Below are positions 1 through 12,300 of a stretch of DNA of 64,000 nt, in pieces. Made by a program: the position numbers and the translations under genes. The DNA is taken from contig OZ018324.1 of NCBI GenBank assembly GCA_963969495.1, forward strand, positions 138,194,355-138,258,354, read 5' to 3'. A model generated the notes under the pieces. It was not told where the DNA came from. It worked only from the letters and a program-made list of their open reading frames with translations, and searched no databases. Source of the DNA: Ceratothoa steindachneri (Eukaryota; Arthropoda; Malacostraca; Isopoda; Cymothoidae). The stretch's first letter is position 1, and the number at the start of each line of letters is the position of its first letter.

Positions 1-1355
1 ACTTGATGGTATACTTAAAATGAGCATGCTTGCTCGATTTTCCGGAAACTCGTGAATAAATTTAGTGAAATATATTTTAGTGCCCTCAATTTCTTTCTCC
101 ATAAATTGACTCTTCTGTTATGCAAATACAATCTAAATATAGTGAAATGTTAAGCCCACCAATTATAGTAATGAAAGGATGGACGCTCCCGATGTTCTCC
201 AATCATAGTACCATCAAACTTTTCCCAATCTTCTCAGATGCCACCAGCCTAAATTGCAAAAAGTCTATAAAAGCAAACCTTATTCACTATTATCCGAAGA
301 AAATATACATTGAACCTCAATTATCAGGTAACCTGCAATTACCGCTTATAATTAAACAAGATCACCCCTAGATATCGATACCTCCTCGTTTTCTTATCTG
401 ACTTTAGAGCCCACTTGTAAGTTCGAGTCTTTTATATGGTTTAATTGAAAACGCAGTTTTCAGATTTATATGAAAGCAAATTCCGTGTAAAATAATGACA
501 TGGTATCCTTTCTCAGCTACTTTAATGGAATCGTTAGACCTTAAAACTTATGTAACAGTTTTCAATCCGTTCATCGTGTAAAACGGCGAGTCGGAGAATA
601 ATGGTGAACGAGCTAGCTGTTTTCATTGTAAAGTTAGCCTCTTATTCTCTGTCATTCTGGTTGAGTTAAATGTTTAAAATGCTGTAGTTCAGCACTAGCT
701 GGAACAACAATTCTTCGGGATGGTCAGGTAAAAGTGGCTATCCCAGCTCTCTCTCTCTCTCTCTCAAAGTAGGAGTTCTCCTTTTTAAAAGTTTACTCTT
801 ATTCTCTTCGAGTCTATAACTTTGAGGACAGCATAGGCAGCAACTACACTGATGATGGTTTTGAATATCTAAAGTGAGATTCTAAAATGTGAGTGTTTTC
901 TGTCTTATAATTTCGCCGAACAAAACACATAACTTGGATTGACAACTGGAAAGGAGTAAGTCTCGATAGATCTCTGAGATCTTAATAAATTTTAAGGTAC
1001 CTCAGGTTTAATTTCCAATACACGACACTTTATATTTCAGAAGGTGATTTCATTTGATTCCGAAGCCAATTAATATTTATATTAAGGAATCGAGATATCG
1101 GATTCACAAAACTATGACAATAGGGGTGGCGTCTACCGAAGCAAGTGAGTGTTCATTCTAGAAAGGTGCTTTAGAATAAGTTTTAGGGGAAAGAAGAGAT
1201 GCTGATTTTAGGAATTCCAAATTTCTAACAAAACAACAAAGAAAATGAGTCATATTAAATGAGACCGTTTCGCTGAGGAAAAAAATAAATTCCCTGCTCT
1301 TTGCTTTTACAACAATTACATCCAAATGAAGTATATATATACATGATCGAGATAC
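1..1355. other. Unassigned AT-rich sequence
   Basis: No coding region, RNA gene or mobile element is recognised here. Reading frames are short and show no protein family resemblance. A pure CT microsatellite lies at 747-765. The right edge is set by the 8-bp target duplication of the hAT-like element. Confidence 0.5.
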
Positions 1356-1363
1356 TATATTAT
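1356..1363. repeat. Target site duplication, left copy (TATATTAT)
   Basis: The eight bases before the outer tip TAGAGATGTGCC are TATATTAT, identical to the eight bases after the right tip at 7929-7936. An 8-bp duplication is the hallmark of hAT-superfamily insertion. The sequence is low-complexity AT, so chance is not negligible, but it sits exactly at both tips. Confidence 0.75.
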
Positions 1364-1852
1364 TAGAGATGTGCCGAGTACTCGGCATCGGCATTGGCAT
1401 CGGCTAAAAATCGCCCAAATTTGTGAGAATCGTCATCGGCATCGGCAAAATTTTGCCGATTCTTTGCCGATTCTTCGTCAAAATTTTAGCTTTTTATACA
1501 GATTTGGTGGCTGAATTGGGCCAGACAACATACTTTGTGTTACTAGTTACTACAGATTTATTAAGTCACACCTTTATTGTTTAATTCTGGTCAGATTATA
1601 GTATATGCTTTCAGGGATGCTTGAACGAAAGTAGCAAGTTACAGTGATATAATTACTAAAAAGTTAAAAAAAATACTCAACCCTTTGATTTTTTCTAATA
1701 AATGGGGTTTCAATGATTAGTATTTTGTCTTTGGAATTTTAAGTCCTATATAGCGGTTCACCTACTCAGGGACGTTTTATGGTGTTCCTTATCCTTGGAC
1801 ATTGTCCATTTATCATGATATACTGGCCCCGTGTCAAAATGTATAAAGAAAC
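1364..1852. repeat. Extra outer left end of the hAT-like element
   Basis: This 489-bp stretch begins with a hAT-type tip and a GCCGAT/CGGCAT cluster at about 1375-1480. It has no counterpart at the right end. The inverted arms start only at 1853, where a second tip-like TAGAGTTGTGCCGATTCC occurs. The element thus carries two left ends in tandem, suggesting recombination between related copies or use of an alternative end during transposition. Confidence 0.55.
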
Positions 1853-3046
1853 TAGAGTTGTGCCGATTCCAAAATTTTGCCGATGCCGATTACGATGCCG
1901 ATTCTTATTTATACTTGCTTGCCAATGCCGATGCCGATTCTGGCTAATATTTGTTTTTAGTGTATTGTGCTTAATTTATTACATACTTTATAATTAGTTT
2001 CCATAAATATATTACTCAACTGTTAGGCTGTTGGAAGCTTGGAACTTTTATAGCTTTTGATGGAAGGTTTTAGGATACAAAATGAATATGGATCTTTACA
2101 GAATTTATTTCATTTTCTTTCATATTAGGAATAGCCTATATACCTGTAGAAGTCTAAATACCTCCATGCATTAGTACATACTTAAATACACCGACGCAGC
2201 TGCGTGTCTCCCCCCCCCAACCTTATTACAAATTCGCCTTTTCGCATCGAATCCCCTTCACCCCTTTTCGCGCCTTTGAGATAACCAAATTCGCAGCCGC
2301 CCACACAGGAAAATGTCTGCCTCAAAAGACACCTGCCAGCCGACGAAGGCCCGAGTTTCTTCGCGCCGTCATAAACCTGCGGCTTCAGACGAGGAAAGCT
2401 CGGATGGCGCCGAGGTGTGAATGTTTGGCATGTCCTGGTGGCAGACGAAAGATCTTTTCGCGCAACGATAAGAATTTTATGAGAATCCGGTGCTCTCTCT
2501 CAATTTAGCTCTTGATGGAAATAAAAGAGGAAATTTTCCCTGGAGTGGGGCAGCAGATGTTGGACCTAAGTTGTATGTGCAGCTAGTCCCACAGAGGAAA
2601 CAGTTCGCCCGTTGCAATGAAGAAACTTCAGGGAATTTGTTGTTGCCATCAAGGTACTTGTAGGTGATAAACTTCTCGCAGAACCCACTCCCCTTCAGAG
2701 TCAGAGGTTACACAGGACCTCCCTCTGTGGATTACCCTAGACGCAGCGAGGTAATCATTTTTGGCTACCCACTTCAGGTGCCAATAATTGGAACGGACAC
2801 TTCGAGGAGAAGAATTCCGATTTGAGTCACAGTTTGACTCTCCTCCGCGATCTAGCCTCGGATCATTATATCAGGACAACGGTCTAGGATTACCTCCCAC
2901 ATTCGGTAACCTAGAACGACCGGGCTAAGTGCGAACATCGTCAGCAGAAGAAGACATTCACCGTCATTCCCCAAATACTTACGATCTCAAAGGTATCGTT
3001 AAAGTGAATTATCCCCTCCCCTAACTTCACCAGTTTAATCGCTAAC
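1853..3046 (+). repeat. Left arm of ~1.1-kb inverted repeat
   Basis: Reads as the reverse complement of 6891-7928 with few substitutions. For example, TGCATTAGTACATACTTAAA here is matched in inverse near 7590. Both arms contain the C/G homopolymer next to a CAGCTGCGT block. Homology ends inward at AATCGCTAAC (3037-3046) against GTTAACGATT (6891-6900). This arm is longer mainly because it keeps a block of about 128 bp (2356-2483) missing from the right arm. Confidence 0.85.
2313..2420 (+). CDS. Short coding-like frame in the left arm, unknown
   Basis: A 35-codon frame starts with an ATG in a good eukaryotic context (GGAAAATG). The predicted peptide is polar, rich in Ser, Lys, Arg and acidic residues, and ends in an acidic stretch (SDEESSDGAEV). 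The stop overlaps a possible splice donor (GAG/GTGTGA), so it could be the first exon of a gene once carried by a larger relative of the element. The right arm has lost all but the start of it. No family is recognised, and it may be chance. Confidence 0.2.
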   Translation: MSASKDTCQPTKARVSSRRHKPAASDEESSDGAEV

Positions 3047-6000
3047 TATAATTTCTATCCTGAGCTCATAACCTCGAGTATTACAAGTGATTAATTCAGT
3101 GCTTAATTACGTGATATTATTCAATTCATTCTGTCGGGTGCAATTAAGACGCAAGTATCCTAATAACTAGATTTCAAGTGTAATCCCCACGAGATTACAT
3201 ATACTTCCCAATTCAGTGCGAAGATTAATCCTATTTATACATATACGAGTATTAAGAGCGCATAGTACGAGCATTGCAAAAAAAATTTATTCCCATCGAC
3301 AATCGATAATGGCGTTAGTAACGTTTTGACATAGCATCGTTCGTCTCTCTCATAGGCAAAGAATCTTTTTAATAATTACGATCAATATTTTTTGGCATTA
3401 GACCAGGTAAGTGTGCTTCAACGGATGACCATTTACCGCCCCAGACTCGAATTTTACTCTTCCGGGTGATCTCACATCTATTATGCAATTCACCAGGCAC
3501 TCTGGTGGATCTGAGGGGAATGCATAAGGCTCTGACGAAGGGGATGTTTCTTACGGGAGGGGCGCGGTAACATTTTCAACTAATTGATAAGGGGCATACT
3601 TAAAGCGAACGGAACTTATACCACCACTAAACACTTAGCGCTCTGCTTAACCTAACCTACCGTAACCTCTCTCTTTAAGTTAACTAGGTTAGCAATCGGC
3701 ACCAAAACAAAACTTCCTTTTTCACCCCCTGACGGGTTGAATACCTTCAATTAACCACACACAAAAATTCTAACCTGAATTTATCTTGCTATTGTGTTTA
3801 TCTATACTTGGACGATTTGGCGATAATTTGTTCTTATTCAACAAGGGTCAAAACGACTAACTAATTTTTTTTTTTTGGGGGGGGAGGGTCGTTTATAAAC
3901 CTCTAAAACCTGACACCAATTTATTATGTAGTAGTTTTATATATATTTTGACTGATGCCGAGGTTAAAAGATGGTGCCTTGCACCTCGTATCTACTCGAT
4001 TAAGGCAGTTATTACCGCTTCAAGGGATTAATATCACAGACTAAGGTAGAATCTCGAATTATGACTATTAATATTGCCAAAACTTTCGTTTAAGCGATAG
4101 ATGGAAACATTAACCAAAAATAGTAGTTTATTTTACAACAAACTAATCAATCAAAACAAAAAAATAGTTTTAAAAAATTAACTTGCTAATTAATATAAGG
4201 CTTGACTCATAAAATAATTAATTTACACTCCTTTAAATACGCAAATGTTAATCTTCGAAAAAATTTTCAATTCACTGGCTTATTAAAGGAATATTACAAC
4301 GGGCTACCCAGATAAATTTGGGCCACCGTTCATTTTAACAAATTCAGTAATCGCCCAACAATGCGAACTGTTTGAGTTAGCGCTATTTTTTTCAAGGGTT
4401 GGCTAGTTGTGCGTGATGTCACCGTCTTGCTGCGGTTTTGGGCCTAGTGGTAGGCAGATCCCAGCTGACTGGGGTAGATTCTCTCCAGCCAAAAAGGTAG
4501 GCGTTGGTTAGTTGCGCGTTCGTAGGCGGAAATTCTGAGGTTTCCGGTCGATTCACTTATCTACGGCTCCCGATTGGTATTCCTTTAGATTAAAGAATCT
4601 TTCTTCTGGTTGAATAATACTCTCGTCGAGAACGAGAAATTATCTTCCTTGTTCGGTAGAACTTTGTAGAATTTATCATTTTACTAGTCTCTTCTGGGTA
4701 CTCTTGGGAGCGATCGGCTTCGAAAATGGTTATCTTTTCGGGTTCGTAACTGGGTTATAACGAACGTGGGAACAGAGAACGTTTCTCTGGGGCTAACTTG
4801 GTCTGAATTCTGACTTTTTGCTTAGCCTTTCTATATATATAGCCATTAACGTGGAAGGAGGTTGAGGGATCGCTGCTGCGGGGTGTGCGTGTAGAGGTCA
4901 ATCTTATTTGAAGACAAATGACTTGCCTGGCTTCATATTTTTACTTAGGCGTTAGCTCGAGGGGGAACTTTTCGCTGACTTGGTTTTTCGTACTAACAAC
5001 TTTAGAGTTGAAATTTAGGCCTCTTTCAAATCACTAACGTAAACTACGTAAATTAAAAATAGCATCTGTACCCATTTTAATTAGCGAATTGTGCGTCTCG
5101 GGTTGTCAATACTGCTTATGCAGCGGGATTAACTTTGTTCTTGGTTTGTGATAGAACGGTCTGAGGCCGCTTAAATTCAGCCTCTATCACATGTTTAGAA
5201 ACACATTGCTACCCACGTGCATCTGCGAGAGGAAGCAGAGCGCGTTATCGCCACCTTAGCCAATATTTAATCAAGGAGGTATATTCCCCCGTTTCTCCTC
5301 CATACGTCGATCTCGCCAGATTGAGTTAGGCTTATGGGCAGATAAGGTATTTTCCCAGGCGCGACCGGGGCATTCCCCCGAAGCCCCAGATTATCTTCGC
5401 GAGGCATCACGCCGATCCGGTCTCCCTTGTGCACCATAGGAGCTCTCTACCTCGAGATCCACCATTATTGTCCAGAAGAGGACAATATCCCTTGAGTGCC
5501 AAGGTTCGTGCCTTCGAGACGCCAAGTCCACAAGGCCCCCCCGTTGTTCAGAAATAGAACAACGTTAGAACAGCCATTGTTCTTTGAGCCCGTTGACAAG
5601 AGACGGTTCTCACCACTCCTGTTGTTCAGAAAGAGAACAACGTTAGAACAGCCATTGTTCTTCAAGCCCGTTCGTCAAGAAACGGTTCTCATTCCCAAGA
5701 CATCACGTCAGGATAATTTGATTCCCCCCTATTTTAACGTTCTTCAAGAGAACGCTTGGTTTCAACAATAACCTCCATTGTTCATCTAGAACATCCCCGA
5801 TTTGCTGTCACAAAGATCGCTCGTACCTCCGAGCCCCACTTCGCTCTCACTCTTTGAAGACAGTCCTTCCCCTTCGCCAAGGACAACCCCCCGAAGAACC
5901 CTTCTGCTGGAAATCGCCAGTGGACCGAAGATTCCTTCGCATCGTCTTCCTCTGCCCAACAACTTTGTAATTACGTAAGCTGAGCATTACCTTTAATTAT

Positions 6001-6890
6001 CTTACCTTTTGTCAACGCTACCCTGTGCTTTAAATGGTTTAGCGAACCATCCCTTCCCTTTAATTTTTATTTGTTTACCTTTTTAAATCTCTCCAAATCT
6101 TAATCCTCGGATTAGTCAGATTTTCCCACGACCCTTTCCATTCTCCGTTTATGTAACCATTTTCTTTTTGTGTGTTGTTGATAGTTTAATTAATAAAGCC
6201 CTATTTTATTAATGATAGCCATATTATTATCCTTGAGCTCAGTTTCACTTCTTAAGCATATTGAAGATAAATAACCTCGGTCAATCAGATTACCACGCAC
6301 TCGAAATATTAGAATAATTCCCTCAACGAATAGTTATATATGGTATATCGTCGAGAGCCTATTCTACGACATGGTTAAAACAGGCGTCTCTTCGCCAATC
6401 TATTTAGGGCTATGGCCACCTATATTCCTTTTTGCATCCTTATTTCGTTACTAAACCTAAGGTTTTTATATTCACTGACAAGAATTCTGATTTAAAATCA
6501 CTCTGAAGAGACGTTTGTGTCAGCATGTTAGGTGTGTTAGTTTACTTTTTATAGTTTAGTTGAGTGTTGAAGTATAACCTTTCCAACGGCACCTCCCGAA
6601 CGCCATTTGTTTCAATTTTAATTTTTGACCCCTCTTATTATTATTATTTCTTTTTTTTACATTTCTTATATACTAGATAAATGATATGGCTATTGGCCAA
6701 AGTTCTTTTATTTTAGTGTTTTTTTTAACTTTCTTTAGCATTTTTGTTTTTATTTTTTCAACTCACTACTTTCCTTTTACCCTTTTACTTTTAACTTCGT
6801 TTTTTTAAACATTTTGTTAGTATATTTACACTTTTCTTTTTATTAGTTAGTGCTTTATCTCGTTTCGGATTGAAGCCATTCGGATCCACT
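3047..6890. other. Central region of the fold-back element, non-coding
   Basis: No transposase or other protein domain is recognised in any frame. Visible structure: an imperfect hairpin near 5148-5190 (GTGATAGA ... TCTATCAC), two imperfect copies of a GTTGG(C/T)TAGTTG(T/C)GCG motif near 4400 and 4505, and a 78-bp tandem duplication at 5543-5691. A T-rich stretch lies at 6590-6860. Confidence 0.5.
5543..5691. repeat. 78-bp direct tandem duplication
   Basis: Two copies with a 78-bp period (5543-5620 and 5621-5691) share GTTGTTCAGAAA and ACGTTAGAACAGCCATTGTT and end in CGGTTCTCA. They contain internal GTTCT/AGAAC inverted motifs. Short overlapping frames exist on both strands because 78 is a multiple of three, but nothing suggests a real protein. 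Confidence 0.75.
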
Positions 6891-7928
6891 GTTAACGATT
6901 AAACTGGTGAAGTTAGGGGAGGAGATAATTCACTTTAACGATACCTTTGAGATTGTAAGTATTTGGGGAATGACGGTGAATGTCTTCTTCTTCTAACGAT
7001 GTTCGCACTTAGCCCGATCGTTCTAGGTTACCGAATGTAGGGGGGAATCCTAGACCAGTGTCCTGATATAATGATCCTAGGCTGGATCGCGAATGCGAGT
7101 CAAACTGTGACTCAAATCGGAATTCTTCTCCTCAAAGTGTCCGTTCAAATTATTGGCACCTAGAGTGGAGAATCCACAGAGGGGGGTCCTGTGTAACCTC
7201 TGACTCTGAAGGGGAGAGGGTTCTGCGAGAAGTTTAGCACCTACAAGTACCCTGATGTCAACAACAAATTCCCCGAAGTTTCTTCATTGCAACGGGCGAA
7301 CTGTTTCCTTTATGGGACTAGCTGCACATACAACGTAGGTCCAACATCTTCTGCCCCACTCCAGGGAAAATTTCCTCTTTTATTTCCATCAAGAGCTAAA
7401 ATCGAGAGAGAGCACCGGATTCTCGGGCCTTCGTCGGCTGGCAGGTGTCTTTTGAGGCAGACATTTTCCTGTGTGGGCGGCTGCGAATTTGGTTATCTCA
7501 AAGGCGCGAAAAGGGGTGAAGGGGATTCGATGCGAAAAGGCGAATTTGTAATAAGGTTGGGAGGGGGGGGAGACACGCAGCTGCGTCGGTGTATTTAAGT
7601 ATGTACTAATGCATGGAGGTATTTAGACTTCTACAGGTATATAGGCTATTCCTAATATGAAAAAAAATGAAATAAATTCTGTAAAGATCCATATTCATTT
7701 TGTATCCTAAAACCTTCCATCAAAAGCTATAAAAGTTCCAAGCTTCCAACAGCCTAACAGTTGAGTAATATGTTTATGGAAACTAATTATAAAGTATGTA
7801 ATAAATTAAGCACAATACACTAAAAACAAATATTAGCCAGAATCGGCATCGGCATCGGCAAGCAAGTATAAATAAGAATCGGCATCGTAATCGGAATCGG
7901 CAAATATTTTGGAATCGGCACAACTCTA
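6891..7928 (-). repeat. Right arm of ~1.1-kb inverted repeat
   Basis: Inverse counterpart of 1853-3046, ending in the right hAT-like tip GGAATCGGCACAACTCTA. ATCGGC hexamers cluster at about 7845-7920. Relative to the left arm it lacks 128 bp; the deletion junction is a shared GAG triplet, which suggests microhomology-mediated loss. A 103-codon frame at 7287-7598 falls wholly inside the arm and looks incidental. Confidence 0.85.
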
Positions 7929-7936
7929 TATATTAT
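7929..7936. repeat. Target site duplication, right copy (TATATTAT)
   Basis: Identical to 1356-1363 and directly adjacent to the right tip of the hAT-like element. Confidence 0.75.
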
Positions 7937-8296
7937 AACAGTACTTTAGTGCTTGTTTTATACCAAGACGAGTATAAAGATATGCTGGGAAAGATGTCTT
8001 GTAGTTTACATCTTTATTTTTTCACTGATCTCGATACCTTCATTGAATTAACCGATTATTCAACCAATGTTGGTAAATTGAAAGAGTAAAGGGCCGTTTG
8101 ATGTTGTAGTTAGGATAGCACTAAGAATTTTACTACTCTTAGCATTTTATTCTGATTTTATTATTATCACTTGTTTCATTATCTCCATAGTTTTATCATA
8201 ATTATGATTATTTCATCAGTATATTAACATCATTAATTTCTTATCACTTATTTTATCATTAACACCGTGGCTATTATACATTGATCATCACTTTCT
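7937..8296. other. Unassigned AT-rich spacer
   Basis: AT-rich sequence with ATCATTAT-like short runs between the hAT-like element and the gypsy fragment. Nothing recognisable. Confidence 0.5.
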
Positions 8297-9346
8297 ATGA
8301 AAATTAAGCACCTTTACAAATGTCAGATAAACCATGTCTTGAGTGATTTGGATTTTTTCTTTACATACTCTGATGACCTACTGATCGCGAGGAAACATGA
8401 GAAAGAGTTCATGCTGCATTGGAAACAGCTCATTGAACGAATTAAAATCCACGAGTCACAGGAAAATCTTTTAAATTACACTTTCGCAAATGAGTAAATA
8501 TATTATGATGTTAAAATGTCAATTAAGGCGGTATCACCCGTGATGGTGATTCTGCACAAACTCCAACCATTCCTTGGTTGGTAAATTTCCTCAGAAGTTC
8601 AGGAAAAATACTACTATCACTATCGTTCCTATTACTAATTTTTTCTGAACGCTAACAAACGTCGTCCCAATTCTCCAATAGCATTAGATGACAAAGATGA
8701 AATGGCCTAACTCAACATCAAAACGGATATAATAGGAACAACCCTTCTCCAACTTCGCAACAAGAATTTTCCCCTTCACTTAATTACTGATCCCTCGAAC
8801 ATATGGGTGTGTACATTCCTTCAGCAAAGTGTAACCTAGGAGTGGGAAACACTAGGGCACTTCACATGGGTTTTCGAAGACCCTAAGCTCAATTAGTCCA
8901 ACTTAAATTGAGCAAGATATTTATAGTATTCTCCTAGCCATAGAGCAATTCAGACACATGATCGGAGCCATACAACTTCACATTTTGACCGTTGAAAGGC
9001 GATTCGTGCAGCGTTCTGTTCTCAGACAACAAATCACTCTCCGTGAGATGCTCGTGTTTTCAAAATCATTAATCGATTCACACACATCATACGACACATT
9101 TGTGGTAAATAAATTTAATGCTGTTCTTATTATCCGTTGTTATCCTATTTGGTTCATAATGACCAATTAATTCCTCCTCGCAATTCAATATATGGCACCA
9201 TAACTTCATACTCAATTATAGATAATAAACTGTTACTAATTTCTTATTCAGAAGATTTGGGGCTGATATCAGTGCCTGCCCACCTCTTAACCTCCCAAAT
9301 TTCACACAATCAATCTACCTTTATCCAAGAGTGTGATTACTTGTAA
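8297..9346 (+). pseudogene. Degraded Ty3/gypsy pol fragment (RT and RNase H)
   Basis: The first 66 codons read as the middle of a gypsy reverse transcriptase: FFFTYSDDLLIARKHEKEF corresponds to the catalytic Y-x-DD loop (here YSDD) and the helix after it. Further on, in shifting frames, are a linker containing NKRRPNSPIALDDK, an RNase H start (LHLITDPSNIWVCTFLQQ) near 8780, and an RNase H part (AIEQFRHMIGAIQLH) at about 8940-8985, the region that usually reads as hydrophobic-KHFRHM in Mag-like elements. Several stops and frameshifts separate the pieces. No LTRs, gag or integrase could be found nearby. The part after about 9000 is less certain. Likely a long-dead Mag/gypsy copy, distinct from the element at 13330. 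Confidence 0.7.
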
Positions 9347-12300
9347 TATTTGTAAAGTTTTCGTTTAACTTTAACGCACTCTCAATTTTAAACGGCTTCT
9401 ACTCAATCAGTACCTTAATCCCTCCCATTAATGAGTTTAGCCCACTCTAATGTCAATTTTAAGCATATTCATATTAAAAACATGAGAAAAATATACGAGA
9501 ATGGTTTTAAAGTTACAAGGCTTGCGTGACGTCGAAGGTGCAAGGACAGACCAAACTAGCATAACACATTTCTCTGCTCAAGACAATCGTTACTACACCA
9601 TTAACATGGCCTTGCTTAGAACATTATCAAACACTTGTAATGGCTATACGTATCACCTGACACTAAAATTTTGAGACTAATTGCGAAGAAGCCCTTTCCC
9701 TCAAAGATTTCACGTCAGAGTTCATAGCGGAAATCCTCTTCATTAATTATTTTCCTCGATTTGAGCTGCCGTCCGCATATTCTCGGATAACGAACTAAAA
9801 TTGCGATCTATCTAAATTGCTAACCATCTTCCTATTTCCCGTCACGCAACTCGCCAAAGGAAAACATCGAATTTCTCCAATCCCAGATGACTCACGGTTG
9901 TAGTCTTCGTCTCCTTGAAGAACGATCTCCTTCAAAACCAGTTTGTCACACTTTAAGGCACAATAGCAATATATGTGCACATATAAGAAAATTAAATCCA
10001 GCACACCTTCCCCAGTTATCGCCTGAACTACAGACGACTTCGCACTTCCTACAAAAGAATGAACTTAAGGTGGAATCTGAGCTCCAACACGATCAAATAC
10101 ATACCCAAACAACACATTAATTTCACACAGTCATCGCCTGAGAATCGATTACCCTTGTCGCCTTCAAACATCGCCCCTCTTTTCGGGTCTCTTCATCACT
10201 TAAGATATGATCTCACGGGGTGGCACCATATACAATTTATTCAACTAAATTGTTATTCACTACTTTTAATTGGAAGATGCGTCACGTAAAAAGGTTTCAA
10301 ATTGTATTCGAAGAAATTTCGAATTGCAATATGTCCTCACTCTCCGAATCATTTTTCTTCATGTATTTTCTCAATTGAAATTAATCAGCGATGTCAGAAC
10401 ATTTTCTTTTTGATCAAAGATAAAGGTTTCCTGTAATAGAATAATTTCGAAATATTAATGTTTACTGTTCTCTTCTATGCTTGGCTGCACTGGACCTTAC
10501 TCGAGATGACCACCGAAACCACTCCCCTCCAATAATGGAAAAAACATGCGTTGGCTTTTGAACTCCAGTTAAGGAATTTGACCCAGATATTGGGTTTGTT
10601 GAATTTCATTATTGAAACGAGTGTCACTAATTGACTCAAGTAGGAATAGCAATTTTGTTTTTAACTTGGTTGACGACACAAACGTTGAATAGGTGGTTTA
10701 TTGCTCAGAAAATTGTGATTGTTGTATCGGTAGTGGCGTTATGTGTCTTATTACTCACAAGTACGTAATTCTCACTAAGGAGGGAGAAGGTATGAGTTGA
10801 TGAACATCGTACTCACCTGAGGCGAATCTTTGCTCGTAGATGTGAAACCAAACCGGATTCATACGAAACAAATGCGCCTACAAACTGGTTCATAGCTTTC
10901 GGTCGAAATGAGTTTAGTAAAGAAGGACAGAATAGACATTGGAAAGGCGGTAAGAGACGAGGTGTTATCATTCAACCCCATTGATTCAGATTACTGAAAG
11001 AGCAGACGAGATCCCCATGGTTGGGGAAAGTGTCTAAAACGACTACAGGAACTCTGAAAGGACGTAGAAGGGAAAAAGTCTCTTTCCATATTTTTTTCTC
11101 TTTCTCACTCTCTTCCACTTTTTACCTTATTCTCCCTCTCCTTTGTGTCTTTATCTCTCTCCATTTATGTTTATATTTCATTTCTTTGTACCTTTCTCTC
11201 TTTTATTTTCTCATTTTTGTCTGGGTTTCTGTCTCTCCTTTCCTGTGTTTAGTTTTGTTTCCAGCCTATCCTCTCCTATCTCCGGTTTATTATCTAGAAG
11301 CATCAAATATCTCCCTAGATTTAATACCCAATTCTAATCTCCCTTTTTTGCCGCCTATCTTTTCCTACCATCTACTTATTTTTATCCCTTTTCCACAAAC
11401 TCTCGGTGGTTAGTTCGTTTTCTGCCGTGTTATTGTCCAGAAATAGCCGAAATCGGTATCTTACCTCCCATCTTCCCCTCCATCCCCTCACCTCATATAA
11501 ATATCCCTTTCTTTCAAATATCTTGTCTCTCAATACTTCATTTTGGTTCTGCCTTCGCCATCTCTTATTTGTACCAGAGCGGCTTCATCATAGGTGAAAA
11601 TTCGAAGCTCTTATGGAAATATCCTGTAGATATTATATGACGCTTGTCACCTCCTCTACTTAGGGTTAATTGGCCCTTTTGCCTCCTAAAGATAAATAAA
11701 ATCTTATAATACTCCTTTTATTCTTTCTATTTTAAATTTTATCTAGTGTTCTCTCTCTCTGTTCTATTTGTTTTTCAAGGAAAATGTTTGCACCAGTTTT
11801 TGTTTTGCTTCGCTCAATCTATCGTGAGAAGAGTCGCACCCAGTTTCGTCGTCGGTTTCAGTTACCAAGTGACTTCACGAATGAATGAGACAGTTTCTTC
11901 GGAAATATTTATTCGAGAAACTAGTTTCATGGGATTTGCCGGTGGGTATCTACCCTCGAGCTAAATAGGGGATCAACCACCATCAAACTTGGACAAAAAC
12001 ATTGAACAGATACCCTGAAATCTATCTCTGTGGGCATAAGGAACTGCGCACACATCATATTTCACATAGTTAATCAAAACAGCGCTAAATTTCCTTCCAG
12101 TATTCACAACACAACATACCCACTATCTCTTCTATTCCCGAGCCCTGCTGATGGAGAACTACTATTTCTTACGGGGGATAATAGTACTCCATCAGAGGTA
12201 CCCATATCTACATACTCCTTGAGCGGAACAGGTACCCCCCTTTACTGGCTCAGGAAGAGGGATTTGTTCGCTAAAACCTGCCAAATTAAAAAAAAATTAA

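Larger units (their letters stand above)
1364..7928. mobile_element. hAT-like non-autonomous giant fold-back element
   Basis: Both ends start with a TAGAG tip read inward (TAGAGATGTGCCGAG on the left, TAGAGTTGTGCCGATTCC on the right), matching the YAGNG tip typical of hAT elements. The ends are flanked by the same 8-bp duplication. Behind each tip lie clusters of GCCGAT/ATCGGC hexamers, probably subterminal transposase-binding repeats. About 1.0-1.2 kb next to the ends is repeated in inverted orientation, so a single strand could fold into a very long hairpin around a ~3.8-kb centre. No transposase frame is visible, so the element must have been moved by a transposase made elsewhere. Superfamily assignment rests on tips and duplication length only. 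Confidence 0.7.

Noticed and set aside
1364..7928. Idea that the long inverted repeats mark a Polinton/Maverick
   Set aside because: Those elements are 15-20 kb, make 6-bp duplications and encode a polymerase B and integrase; none is present. The 8-bp duplication and TAGAG tips fit hAT better.
11021..11413. 130-codon hydrophobic reading frame
   Set aside because: It is produced by a pyrimidine-rich tract; residues are almost only Leu, Phe, Ser, Pro, Tyr and Ile, with no conserved feature.
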